DNA of 12,323 bases from an uncultured Clostridia bacterium. GTDB lineage: Bacteria; Bacillota; Clostridia; Lachnospirales; Anaerotignaceae. This document shows positions 5,160 to 11,328 of this stretch, one piece after another. The stretch covers positions 1 through 12,323 of the forward strand of contig CALFPN010000030.1 in NCBI GenBank assembly GCA_937919015.1, in the 5' to 3' direction. How positions within the stretch are numbered: position 1 is the first letter of the stretch; the number at the start of each line of letters is the position of its first letter. Position numbers and translations under genes: made by a program. Below the pieces are notes generated by a model, which saw only the letters and a list, made by a program, of their open reading frames with translations, did no database searches and was not told where the DNA came from.

Positions 5160-6806
5160 TTATTGATTGGGATGGCGGATAATACCCCATGCCACATCCT
5201 GTTCTGTTTCATTGGCAACCACCGCATAGCCATCCTCGAAATCTCCCGTCCTGTCAAAGGAAGGGGCGATGATCCATTCTCCAGCCCCATTGGCATAGCC
5301 GTATTTTCCGCTCTTTTCATCATACATAGCCGCCAGCCCTTCGGAAAGATTCGCTTTCAGCTTTGCTTCTTCATAGGAAATCTGCCCGTTTTCATCGAAA
5401 TACAGTTCTACCGATTTCATATTTTCGGGGGCAACACTTTCAGAAACCCTCTGCTTCAAAATGCCATCGGCATACTGGCTGATGCTCCGTCCATCGGTGA
5501 TCTGCTTCAGCGGTTTGCCTGTGGTATCGATCTGGAATACCTCACCTTCCATTTCCTGTACAAAGGCTTTGCCGTTATAAAAATCACTGCCCCAGTCATA
5601 TCTGGGCTTTACGATCTCATTGCCTTCCTTGTCGATATAGCCAACCCTGCCATTCAAAGATACTCTGGCAATGCCGTCATGGAAATCAAAGGCATTCCAG
5701 TATTTTGGTTCGATGACCCATTCGCCTCTGGTATCGATATAGCCACATAAGTACTTTGGAGATGTATTCGGGTCATGTACCTCCGCTACCGCCAGTCCCT
5801 CAGAAAAGTCTTTTCCGCTATAGAATTGCAGAGGAATGACCAGTTCGCCTTTGGTATTGATATAACCAGTGTCCAAATTTTCCATTTCCTCCACATTATC
5901 ATCCAGCACCATAGCCAGTCCCTCAGAAAAATCTCCCGCCATCGGATACTGCAACTCAAACTGCACATTGCCTTCTCTGTCAATGACAATATCCGGTGCA
6001 TCCAATCGATCTACTCGCAAATAACCTTCCCCTTGATTCTGCAGGGAAACGGTATTTTTACTGTCATATTTCAGCAGTACATCCCCCGTTTCATCCAGCA
6101 GAAACCAGTCGCTCTGCCATTTGCTCTGGTCTACAGGTCTGCCCCGCCTATCTCCGGCAGTATTCACATATTTCTTTGCAATGAAATATCCATCCCCAAT
6201 CGATTGGATAAAATCATATTTTTCAGAAAGTTTCAAGCTATATTCTGCCGGTTTTCCTTCTCCTGTCAGCACAAAAGGCTCTGCACCATCCACCAGTTCC
6301 ACATTCACAGCATAGATGGTGGCTGTTTTCGTTTTTGCATCCCAGCAGATATCCTCTGCTGCTACCACATAGCCGTATGCATTCAGAATATTCCCCCAGT
6401 TCCGCAAAGGCACAAAAACACGACCATCCCGCACTTCCATTTTTCCGGAAACAGGCAGCAGTTCTCCTCCGTGCCAGATGCGATTGGTATTCACATCAAA
6501 GGTAAATTTCCCCTTTCCCAGTTTCACTTCCGCCAGATTGGAAACCTTGTGCCATACCATCTCGGCATCCGCTTCCACCGCCTGCATGAAGGTACGCAAA
6601 GGCAGCATCACATAGCCATCCTTGATATACACAGGCACATCCAAGGGCTGCGTTGCCCCATCCATTTTGAATTCCGTCGTTCCTACCTTCGCTGTAAAGG
6701 TATGTTCCGTCTCTTTCCTGCCATATTTTACCCATTCCGCAGCATAAATCGGCGTTGTCCCCGCAATCATCATTGCCGCCATTGCCATGCATACAAATTT
6801 TTTCAT
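5160..6806 (-). CDS. Exported protein with copper amine oxidase N-terminal-like (stalk) domain and WG repeats
   Basis: A predicted 548-residue exported protein. MKKFVCMAMAAMMIAGTTP is a classic signal peptide, with cleavage likely after Ala22 or Ala23. Residues of about 50-165 form the Cu_amine_oxidN1-type 'stalk' domain (YIKDGYVMLPLRTFMQAV, then GRVFVPLRNWGNIL and a closing ATIYAVNV strand), a module common on clostridial surface proteins that has no amine oxidase activity by itself. The rest carries about seven WG-type repeats (GYINTKGELVIPLQF, GYIDTRGEWVIEPKY, GYIDKEGNEIVKPRY, GYANGAGEWIIAPSF), each ending in a DFxxGxAxV-like strand and expected to form a beta-propeller. The ORF is open further upstream to 6851, but 6806 is chosen because AAGGAGGG lies just before it and the signal peptide begins there; 6851 would also precede the promoter's predicted start. 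Function unknown: probably extracytoplasmic ligand or polymer binding. It is monocistronic, with its own promoter and terminator. Confidence 0.85.
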   Translation of the reverse strand: MKKFVCMAMAAMMIAGTTPIYAAEWVKYGRKETEHTFTAKVGTTEFKMDGATQPLDVPVYIKDGYVMLPLRTFMQAVEADAEMVWHKVSNLAEVKLGKGKFTFDVNTNRIWHGGELLPVSGKMEVRDGRVFVPLRNWGNILNAYGYVVAAEDICWDAKTKTATIYAVNVELVDGAEPFVLTGEGKPAEYSLKLSEKYDFIQSIGDGYFIAKKYVNTAGDRRGRPVDQSKWQSDWFLLDETGDVLLKYDSKNTVSLQNQGEGYLRVDRLDAPDIVIDREGNVQFELQYPMAGDFSEGLAMVLDDNVEEMENLDTGYINTKGELVIPLQFYSGKDFSEGLAVAEVHDPNTSPKYLCGYIDTRGEWVIEPKYWNAFDFHDGIARVSLNGRVGYIDKEGNEIVKPRYDWGSDFYNGKAFVQEMEGEVFQIDTTGKPLKQITDGRSISQYADGILKQRVSESVAPENMKSVELYFDENGQISYEEAKLKANLSEGLAAMYDEKSGKYGYANGAGEWIIAPSFDRTGDFEDGYAVVANETEQDVAWGIIRHPNQ

Positions 6807-6836
6807 ACATTTCCCTCCTTGCCGCTCCTTTTTTCC

Positions 6837-6865
6837 ACTATAATCTGCCATTTTTTCCGCCGCAA
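6837..6865 (-). promoter_or_regulatory. Promoter of the stalk/WG protein gene
   Basis: On the minus strand TTGCGG (6865-6860) and TATAGT (6842-6837) are 17 bp apart. The -10 is good and the -35 poor, which fits an activator-dependent promoter; a tandem repeat suitable for an activator lies directly upstream (6879-6898). Confidence 0.55.
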
Positions 6866-6878
6866 GGCGGGCTGGGGC

Positions 6879-6898
6879 TTCTTAAGATTTTCTTAGGA
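6879..6898. promoter_or_regulatory. 11-bp-spaced direct repeat, candidate response-regulator operator
   Basis: TTCTTAAGA (6879-6887) and TTCTTAGGA (6890-6898) match at 8 of 9 positions and are offset by 11 bp, the geometry expected for tandem binding of OmpR/PhoB-type response regulators. The site lies about 14 bp upstream of the weak -35 of the minus-strand stalk/WG gene and about 45 bp upstream of the plus-strand -10. No regulator gene is in the window, so the assignment is inferred from spacing only. Confidence 0.35.
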
Positions 6899-6943
6899 AA
6901 GTTGTAATCTGCCTGTCACATACTTCGTTTTTTCCTACGGATA

Positions 6944-6952
6944 TGGTATACT
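6944..6952 (+). promoter_or_regulatory. Extended -10 promoter of the amidase-msrAB operon
   Basis: TGGTATACT at 6944-6952 is an extended -10 (TG, one base, TATACT). No good -35 is seen at the right distance (TTCGTT is the nearest). Transcription should start near 6959, about 34 nt before the ATG at 6993. Confidence 0.5.
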
Positions 6953-6992
6953 TGATACAAAAGAACCCCCCGACCGAAAGGAGCGATTTCAA

Positions 6993-7874
6993 ATGAAAGT
7001 ATCCTTATTACAGATGAAAACAGCGGCGACCCCCGCCGAAAATATCGTGAAAATCAAAGAAATGCTGCAGCAGGCAAAGGCCGCAGGGGCAGATATGGCT
7101 GTCCTTCCCGAAATGTGCTGCTGCCCTTACGAAAACTCTGCCTTTGTTCAATTTGCCATGAAATGGGACGACCCTTTCCTCATGGAAATCGCAGAAACCG
7201 CAAAGGAACTGGGGCTGTATGTAGTGGCAGGCTCTGTGCCCCTTTCTTCTGAGGGAAAAATCTACAACGCCTCTTTTGTTTACAATGATAAGGGTGAATG
7301 TATCGCCAAGCACAGAAAAACCCACCTCTTCGACATCAATGTGCCCGGCGGACAATACTTCATGGAATCCGACACCTTCACCGCAGGCAAAGATGTGACC
7401 ACCTTCCCTACCCCTTGGGGCAAGATGGGTTTGATTATTTGTTATGACATTCGTTTCCCCGAGCTGTCCCGTCTGCTGGCTCTGGAAGGGGTACAGGTCA
7501 TCTTCGTGCCCGCCGCCTTCAACATGACCACAGGCCCCGCTCACTGGGAGATGTCCTTCCGTATGCGGGCACTGGATAATCAGGTATTTATGGTGGGCTG
7601 TGCCCCCGCAAGGGATATCAATTCCTCTTACCACGCTTGGGGACATTCCATCGTCACCGACCCTTGGGGTGCAGTGGTAGGGCAGATGGATGAGACCGAA
7701 GGCATTCTAACGGTAGAATTAGATCTGACAAGAGTGGATACAGTAAGACAGCAGCTTCCCCTTTTGAAACACAGAAGAACAGACATGTACGATGTACCTT
7801 GGGAAGCAACTCTGGGCAGAGTACAGCAAAATCTGAACGGCGGCCCTCTGGCCCATTATTACAATAAGGAGTGA
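6993..7874 (+). CDS. Carbon-nitrogen hydrolase (nitrilase superfamily), omega-amidase/Nit2-like
   Basis: A 293-residue cytoplasmic amidase with the full nitrilase catalytic set: Glu40 in AVLPEM, Lys109 in HRKTHLFDI and nucleophile Cys150 in GLIICYDIRFPEL. The context KTHLFDINVPGG, FxESDTFTAG and the C-terminal DPWGAVVG block are most like Nit2/omega-amidases, which hydrolyse alpha-ketoglutaramate and alpha-ketosuccinamate, the by-products of glutamine- or asparagine-dependent transamination. Bacterial relatives (MtnU) act beside methionine salvage. AAAGGAG precedes the ATG at a good distance. The MsrA-MsrB gene starts 5 nt after the stop, so they form an operon. The superfamily and catalysis are certain; the exact substrate is inferred from motif resemblance and from the methionine-related neighbour. 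Confidence 0.88.
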   Translation: MKVSLLQMKTAATPAENIVKIKEMLQQAKAAGADMAVLPEMCCCPYENSAFVQFAMKWDDPFLMEIAETAKELGLYVVAGSVPLSSEGKIYNASFVYNDKGECIAKHRKTHLFDINVPGGQYFMESDTFTAGKDVTTFPTPWGKMGLIICYDIRFPELSRLLALEGVQVIFVPAAFNMTTGPAHWEMSFRMRALDNQVFMVGCAPARDINSSYHAWGHSIVTDPWGAVVGQMDETEGILTVELDLTRVDTVRQQLPLLKHRRTDMYDVPWEATLGRVQQNLNGGPLAHYYNKE

Positions 7875-7879
7875 TTTCC

Positions 7880-8857
7880 GTGAAAAAAGAAACGATTTAT
7901 CTTGCCGGCGGCTGTTTCTGGGGCACCGAGCATTACATGAAAACCATCGATGGTGTGCTGGAAACAAAGGTGGGCTATGCCTTCGGAAAAAAAGAAGGCT
8001 GGAACCCCCAACTGCCCGAAACTGTAACTTATGAAGAAGTCTGCAACCACAGCGGCCACGCGGAAACCGTGAAAGTGGTATTTGACGCAGATGTGATTTC
8101 CTTAAATGACATATTGAAAGAATACGCCTATACCATCGACCCGACCTCTCTGGGCAGACAGGGCATGGATATCGGCATCCAGTACCGCACAGGCATCTAT
8201 TCCCTTTCCGAAGACCAGAGACAGATTGCCGCAGATTTCCTGACCGAATTACAGAAGGAATATGACCGCCCCATCATGGTGGAAAATCTGCCTTTGCTGC
8301 AGTTTATCCCTGCGGAGGAATATCATCAGGATTATCTGGAGAAAAACCCCCGGGGCTACTGCCACATCGACTTTGCCAAAATCGCAAGAATGAAGCAAAA
8401 AGCCGTAGACCCTCGGAAATATACAAAAAAATCCTCCGAAGAACTGAAAAGGGAACTGACCCCGCTGCAGTATGCCGTAACCATGGAAAATGCCACAGAG
8501 CCCCCTTTCCGCAACGAATACTGGGACGAGGATGCGGAAGGCATCTATGTGGACATCACCACCGGAGAGCCTTTGTTCTCCTCCAAAGATAAATTCCCCT
8601 CTGCCTGCGGCTGGCCTGCCTTCAGCAAGCCCCTTGACCCCAACACCGTGGAGGAATATGCCGATTTCACCTTCGATATGATCCGCACAGAAGTCCGCAG
8701 CCGTGTGGGCAATGCCCATCTGGGCCATGTTTTTGATGACGGCCCCGTCGAATTGGGCGGCATGCGCTACTGCATCAACAGTGCATCCCTGCGTTTTATT
8801 CCCAAAAAAGATATGGAAGCGGCGGGATATGCTGATTTTCTGCCATTTCTCGAATAA
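7880..8857 (+). CDS. msrAB: Bifunctional peptide-methionine sulfoxide reductase MsrA-MsrB
   Basis: A two-domain repair enzyme reducing methionine-S-sulfoxide (MsrA) and methionine-R-sulfoxide (MsrB) in proteins. The MsrA domain runs from about residue 5 to 160, with GCFWG (nucleophile Cys12), SGHAETVKVVF, TSLGRQGMDIGIQYRTGIY and EYHQDYLEKNPRGYCHI. After a basic linker, MsrB covers about 190-320: LTPLQYAVTMENATEPPF, the central SACGWPAFSKP, AHLGHVFDDGP and RYCINSASLRFIP with nucleophile Cys298. The two CxxC zinc sites of zinc-type MsrB are absent (DITTGEPLF and RSRVGNAHLGH take their places), as in other zinc-free fused forms. The start is GTG at 7880: AAGGAG (7866-7871) is 8 nt upstream, whereas an in-frame GTG at 7871 would overlap that site. 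No signal peptide, so it acts in the cytoplasm, unlike exported PilB-type fusions. Confidence 0.95.
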   Translation: MKKETIYLAGGCFWGTEHYMKTIDGVLETKVGYAFGKKEGWNPQLPETVTYEEVCNHSGHAETVKVVFDADVISLNDILKEYAYTIDPTSLGRQGMDIGIQYRTGIYSLSEDQRQIAADFLTELQKEYDRPIMVENLPLLQFIPAEEYHQDYLEKNPRGYCHIDFAKIARMKQKAVDPRKYTKKSSEELKRELTPLQYAVTMENATEPPFRNEYWDEDAEGIYVDITTGEPLFSSKDKFPSACGWPAFSKPLDPNTVEEYADFTFDMIRTEVRSRVGNAHLGHVFDDGPVELGGMRYCINSASLRFIPKKDMEAAGYADFLPFLE

Positions 8858-8862
8858 AAAGG

Positions 8863-8891
8863 TTGTCTTTTTCCAGTAAAGCGGATACAAT
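8863..8891 (+). promoter_or_regulatory. Promoter of asnS
   Basis: TTGTCT (8863-8868) and TACAAT (8886-8891) are exactly 17 bp apart, with transcription expected near 8898. It starts 6 bp after the msrAB stop, and no terminator hairpin is seen between msrAB and asnS, so msrAB transcripts may read into asnS. Confidence 0.7.
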
Positions 8892-8934
8892 AGGAGTATT
8901 GAGAATCAGAACATTTTAGAAAGGATGTAACATC

Positions 8935-10329
8935 ATGGATCTGACAACTGTAAAATCCATCTACCGCAGCACAGCGGAGTATGCAAATAAAGAAGTGACA
9001 CTGGGCGGCTGGATCCGCACCATGCGTGTGTCCAAAAACTTCGGCTTCATCGAACTGAACGATGGTTCTTTCTTCAAGAACATCCAGATCGTATTCGAAG
9101 CGGACAAACTGAAAAACTACGAAGAAATCTCCAAACAGAACGTAGGCGCAGCTCTGATCGTAAAAGGCCTTCTGGTAGAAACCCCCGAAGCAAAACAGCC
9201 CTTTGAAATCAAGGCAACCGCAATCGAAGTGGAAGGGACATCCACACCCGATTACCCTCTGCAGAAAAAACGCCATTCCGTAGAATTCCTGCGTGAAATC
9301 GCTTACCTGCGTCCCAGAACAAACCTGTTCTCCGCAACCTTCCGTGTGCGTTCCCTGATCGCCATGGCGATTCACGAATTCTTCCAGAACAAAGGCTTCG
9401 TTTACGCCCACACACCCATCATCACAGGTTCCGACTGTGAAGGTGCAGGCGAAATGTTCCGCGTAACCACTCTGGATCTGGAAAACCTGCCCAGAACAGA
9501 AGACGGCAAGGTTGACTATTCCAAAGACTTCTTCGGTAAAGAAACAAACCTGACCGTATCCGGTCAGCTGTCCGCAGAAACCTTTGCCATGGCTTTCCGT
9601 AACATTTATACCTTCGGCCCCACATTCCGTGCAGAAAACTCCAACACAACCAGACACGCTGCGGAATTCTGGATGATCGAACCCGAAATGGCCTTCGCTG
9701 ACCTGAACGACAACATGGAAATCGCGGAAGAAATGCTGAAATACATCATTCAGTATGTTCTGGACCATGCACCCGAAGAAATGGAATTTTTCAACAGCTT
9801 CGTAGACAAAGGCCTGCTGGAAAGACTGGATAATATCCTGAACAACGAATTCGGCAGAGTAACCTACACAGAAGCCGTTGACCTGCTGAAAAAATCCGGT
9901 CATGAATTTGAATTCCCCGTAGAATGGGGCATCGACCTGCAGACAGAACACGAAAGATATCTGACAGAACAGATCTTCAAAAAACCCGTATTCGTGACAG
10001 ACTATCCCGTGGAAATCAAAGCCTTCTATATGCGTCTGAATGATGATAAGAAAACCGTTGCTGCCATGGACCTGCTGGTTCCCGGCGTTGGCGAAATCAT
10101 CGGCGGCAGCCAGAGAGAAGAAAGACTGGACATTCTGGAAGCAAGAATGGACGAACTGGGTCTGAAGAGAGAAGACTACTGGTGGTACTTAGACCTGCGC
10201 AAATACGGCGGCACAAGACACGCTGGTTTTGGTCTGGGCTTCGAAAGAGCGGTTATGTACCTGACAGGCGTAGGCAACATCCGTGACGTACTGCCTTACC
10301 CTCGTACTGTGAAAAACGCTGAGTTTTAA
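8935..10329 (+). CDS. asnS: Asparaginyl-tRNA synthetase
   Basis: A 464-residue class IIb aminoacyl-tRNA synthetase charging tRNA-Asn with asparagine. The N-terminal OB-fold anticodon-binding domain occupies about residues 15-110 (VTLGGWIRTMRVSKNFGFIE, DGSFFKNIQIVF). The catalytic domain follows, with RHSVEFLREIAYLRPRTNLF, HTPIITGSDCEGAGEMF, LTVSGQLSAETFAMAF, motif 2 FRAENSNTTRH (231-241) continuing EFWMIEPEMAF, and motif 3 GFGLGFERAVMYLTG (from 431). SDCEGAGEMF and the lack of an AspRS-type insertion separate it from AspRS. AAAGGATG precedes the ATG. It has its own promoter and a very strong terminator. Codon choice is more uniform than in neighbouring genes (strong use of CTG, GAA, AAA and TTC by eye), consistent with high expression. 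A dedicated AsnRS means Asn-tRNA can be made directly rather than only through GatCAB. Confidence 0.97.
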   Translation: MDLTTVKSIYRSTAEYANKEVTLGGWIRTMRVSKNFGFIELNDGSFFKNIQIVFEADKLKNYEEISKQNVGAALIVKGLLVETPEAKQPFEIKATAIEVEGTSTPDYPLQKKRHSVEFLREIAYLRPRTNLFSATFRVRSLIAMAIHEFFQNKGFVYAHTPIITGSDCEGAGEMFRVTTLDLENLPRTEDGKVDYSKDFFGKETNLTVSGQLSAETFAMAFRNIYTFGPTFRAENSNTTRHAAEFWMIEPEMAFADLNDNMEIAEEMLKYIIQYVLDHAPEEMEFFNSFVDKGLLERLDNILNNEFGRVTYTEAVDLLKKSGHEFEFPVEWGIDLQTEHERYLTEQIFKKPVFVTDYPVEIKAFYMRLNDDKKTVAAMDLLVPGVGEIIGGSQREERLDILEARMDELGLKREDYWWYLDLRKYGGTRHAGFGLGFERAVMYLTGVGNIRDVLPYPRTVKNAEF

Positions 10330-10342
10330 GACGCTTTCGCGT

Positions 10343-10378
10343 AAAAAGAGTTTGCACCAATGGGTGCAAACTCTTTTT
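10343..10378 (+). terminator. Strong intrinsic terminator of asnS
   Basis: A perfect 16-bp stem (10343-10358 with 10363-10378) around a 4-nt loop, with A5 on the left and T5 on the right. A small ACGC/GCGT hairpin (10331-10342) sits between it and the asnS stop. Confidence 0.9.
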
Positions 10379-10402
10379 GGTTGAGACAGAAGCCAAAAAG
10401 AC

Positions 10403-10439
10403 GCGAGCCTGAGATAACTCTCAGGCGACGCCCTTTTTT
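10403..10439 (+). terminator. Second terminator-like hairpin downstream of asnS / upstream of def
   Basis: GCCTGAGA (10407-10414) and TCTCAGGC (10419-10426) form a perfect 8-bp stem around TAAC, extended by GCG/CGC (10403-10405 with 10429-10431) across a small internal loop, followed by T6 (10434-10439). It may be a backup terminator for asnS or an attenuator in the leader of the def-like gene. Confidence 0.6.
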
Positions 10440-10443
10440 CCTC

Positions 10444-10496
10444 GGCGGAAGTGAATTCCGCCTGCGGGTTCCATTGAGACCCCGTAGGGGTCTCAA
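10444..10496 (+). other. Two further hairpins in the leader of the def-like gene
   Basis: GGCGGAA/TTCCGCC (10444-10450 with 10456-10462) is followed by a perfect 10-bp hairpin TTGAGACCCC/GGGGTCTCAA (10474-10483 with 10487-10496, loop GTA). Neither has a T tract. TTGAGAC also occurs at 10381-10387 and could compete for the same GTCTCAA, so alternative folds spanning the terminator at 10403-10439 are possible. No convincing def promoter was found in 10379-10516. Confidence 0.5.
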
Positions 10497-10533
10497 ACTC
10501 TCTCTAAAGTTACATCAAAAAGGAGTTGTTGTT

Positions 10534-10944
10534 ATGGTTAAGAAAATTGTAAGAGATGAATTTTTCCTGAAACAGAAATCCGAACCCGCCACGAAAGCAG
10601 ACCAGCAAGTAGCCATCGATTTATTGGACACGTTGAAAGCCAATGAGGCAGGCTGTGTGGGGCTGGCGGCAAACATGATCGGCGTGAAAAAACGCGTCAT
10701 TGCGGTGAACATGGGTTTTCTAAACGTTGCCATGTTCAACCCCGTGATCCTTTCCAAAAAAGGCGAATACGAAGCAGAAGAAGGCTGCCTTTCCCTGACC
10801 GGCACCAGAACATGTACCCGTTACGAAGAGATCGAAGTGGAATATTTCGACATCCACTGGAACAAACAGTGCCACAAATTCAGCGGATGGGTGGCAGAAA
10901 TCCTCCAGCACGAGATCGACCACTGTAATGGTATCATCATTTAA
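10534..10944 (+). CDS. def: Short peptide deformylase-family protein (motif-1 Gln replaced by Met)
   Basis: A 136-residue metalloprotein of the peptide deformylase family, which removes the formyl group from the N-terminal methionine of nascent proteins. Motif 2 EGCLSL is present (metal ligand Cys85) and motif 3 QHEIDH (125-130) supplies His126, catalytic Glu127 and His130. Motif 1, normally GxGLAAxQ, reads GCVGLAANMIG (40-50): Met48 sits where the oxyanion-stabilising Gln usually is. The protein lacks the longer C-terminal helix of type I enzymes and is shorter than E. coli Def. AAAAAGGAG (10516-10524) fixes the ATG at 10534; the frame is open further upstream, but only through the hairpin leader. 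A similar short clostridial subgroup exists, to my recollection, so it may be an active variant or an accessory deformylase; activity is uncertain. Monocistronic, with a terminator at 11073-11095. Confidence 0.85.
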   Translation: MVKKIVRDEFFLKQKSEPATKADQQVAIDLLDTLKANEAGCVGLAANMIGVKKRVIAVNMGFLNVAMFNPVILSKKGEYEAEEGCLSLTGTRTCTRYEEIEVEYFDIHWNKQCHKFSGWVAEILQHEIDHCNGIII

Positions 10945-10955
10945 AACCGACTATT

Positions 10956-11021
10956 GCAAGGATTGCCTCCCCTTTTCCGTCCCCTTTTTTGTCAGGATCA
11001 CAAAAACTCCGGCAATCCTGC
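10956..11021. repeat. Nested inverted repeat in the 3' region of the def-like gene
   Basis: AGGATTGCC (10959-10967) is the exact reverse complement of GGCAATCCT (11011-11019), with GC bases beyond on both sides across one unpaired A. Inside is a second inverted pair, TTTTTGT (10986-10992) with ACAAAAA (11000-11006), and a pyrimidine-rich stretch. It starts 11 bp after the stop codon and has no T tract, so it is not a standard terminator. Confidence 0.5.
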
Positions 11022-11072
11022 ATATTATTCTATAACATACTGCCCCCTTTCCCCTTCTTTCATCGGAAGCCA

Positions 11073-11095
11073 AAGGCAAAAAGCCTTATTTTTTT
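11073..11095 (+). terminator. Intrinsic terminator of the def-like gene
   Basis: AAGGC (11073-11077) pairs with GCCTT (11083-11087) around A5, followed by A and T7 (11089-11095). GCCAAA and TTTGGC flank it and could form an alternative outer stem. It lies about 130 bp after the stop codon. Confidence 0.7.
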
Positions 11096-11220
11096 GGCAT
11101 TTTTGAACAAAAGGTATTTTCCTCTCTTTTTCATTTTTGTTTTTATTTCCATACACCTCAGTCTTATGCATCTTTTATACTCCGCAAAACGCCAAAAACG
11201 CATAAATATTCATCGTTTTC
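11096..11220. other. AT-rich intergenic gap, nothing recognised
   Basis: This part of the 384-bp space between the def-like gene and argC has many T runs and no credible gene or RNA structure. A short ORF on the plus strand through here has no RBS and reads as low-complexity hydrophobic sequence. Near 11201-11214 a half-match to an ARG box (TGAAT on the minus strand) lies just upstream of the argC -35, but the other half does not fit. Confidence 0.5.
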
Positions 11221-11248
11221 TTGACTTCATTTTTGACTGGTATATAAT
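11221..11248 (+). promoter_or_regulatory. Promoter of argC
   Basis: TTGACT (11221-11226) and a perfect TATAAT (11243-11248) are 16 bp apart. Transcription would start near 11255, leaving a 74-nt leader before the argC ATG. No T-box or riboswitch signature is seen in the leader; ArgR control is possible but not shown. Confidence 0.75.
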
Positions 11249-11328
11249 AAAAACAAGCAGAATATCCTTTCATTCATAGGGTTTCAACCGATTGATATCG
11301 TTAATTTACAGAAAGAAAGGGCGATTGT

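Noticed and set aside
5775..6896. A 373-codon plus-strand ORF opposite the stalk/WG gene
   Set aside because: It is a shadow of a repeat-bearing gene, has no RBS, and its translation resembles no protein; the minus strand has a signal peptide and clear domains.
7871..7882. GTG at 7871 as the start of msrAB, overlapping the amidase stop
   Set aside because: The AAGGAG ribosome binding site at 7866-7871 would overlap that codon; GTG at 7880 has correct spacing and begins directly at MKKETIYLAGGCFWG.
8767..9951. A 394-codon minus-strand ORF opposite asnS
   Set aside because: It arises from the biased codon use of asnS, is rich in Phe/Gly/Cys/Gln, crosses the msrAB-asnS promoter and lacks a start signal.
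11259..11276. AGAAT...ATTCA in the argC leader as an ArgR operator
   Set aside because: The half sites are 8 bp apart instead of the 4 expected for an ARG box, and the sequence between is not typical; left as unsupported.
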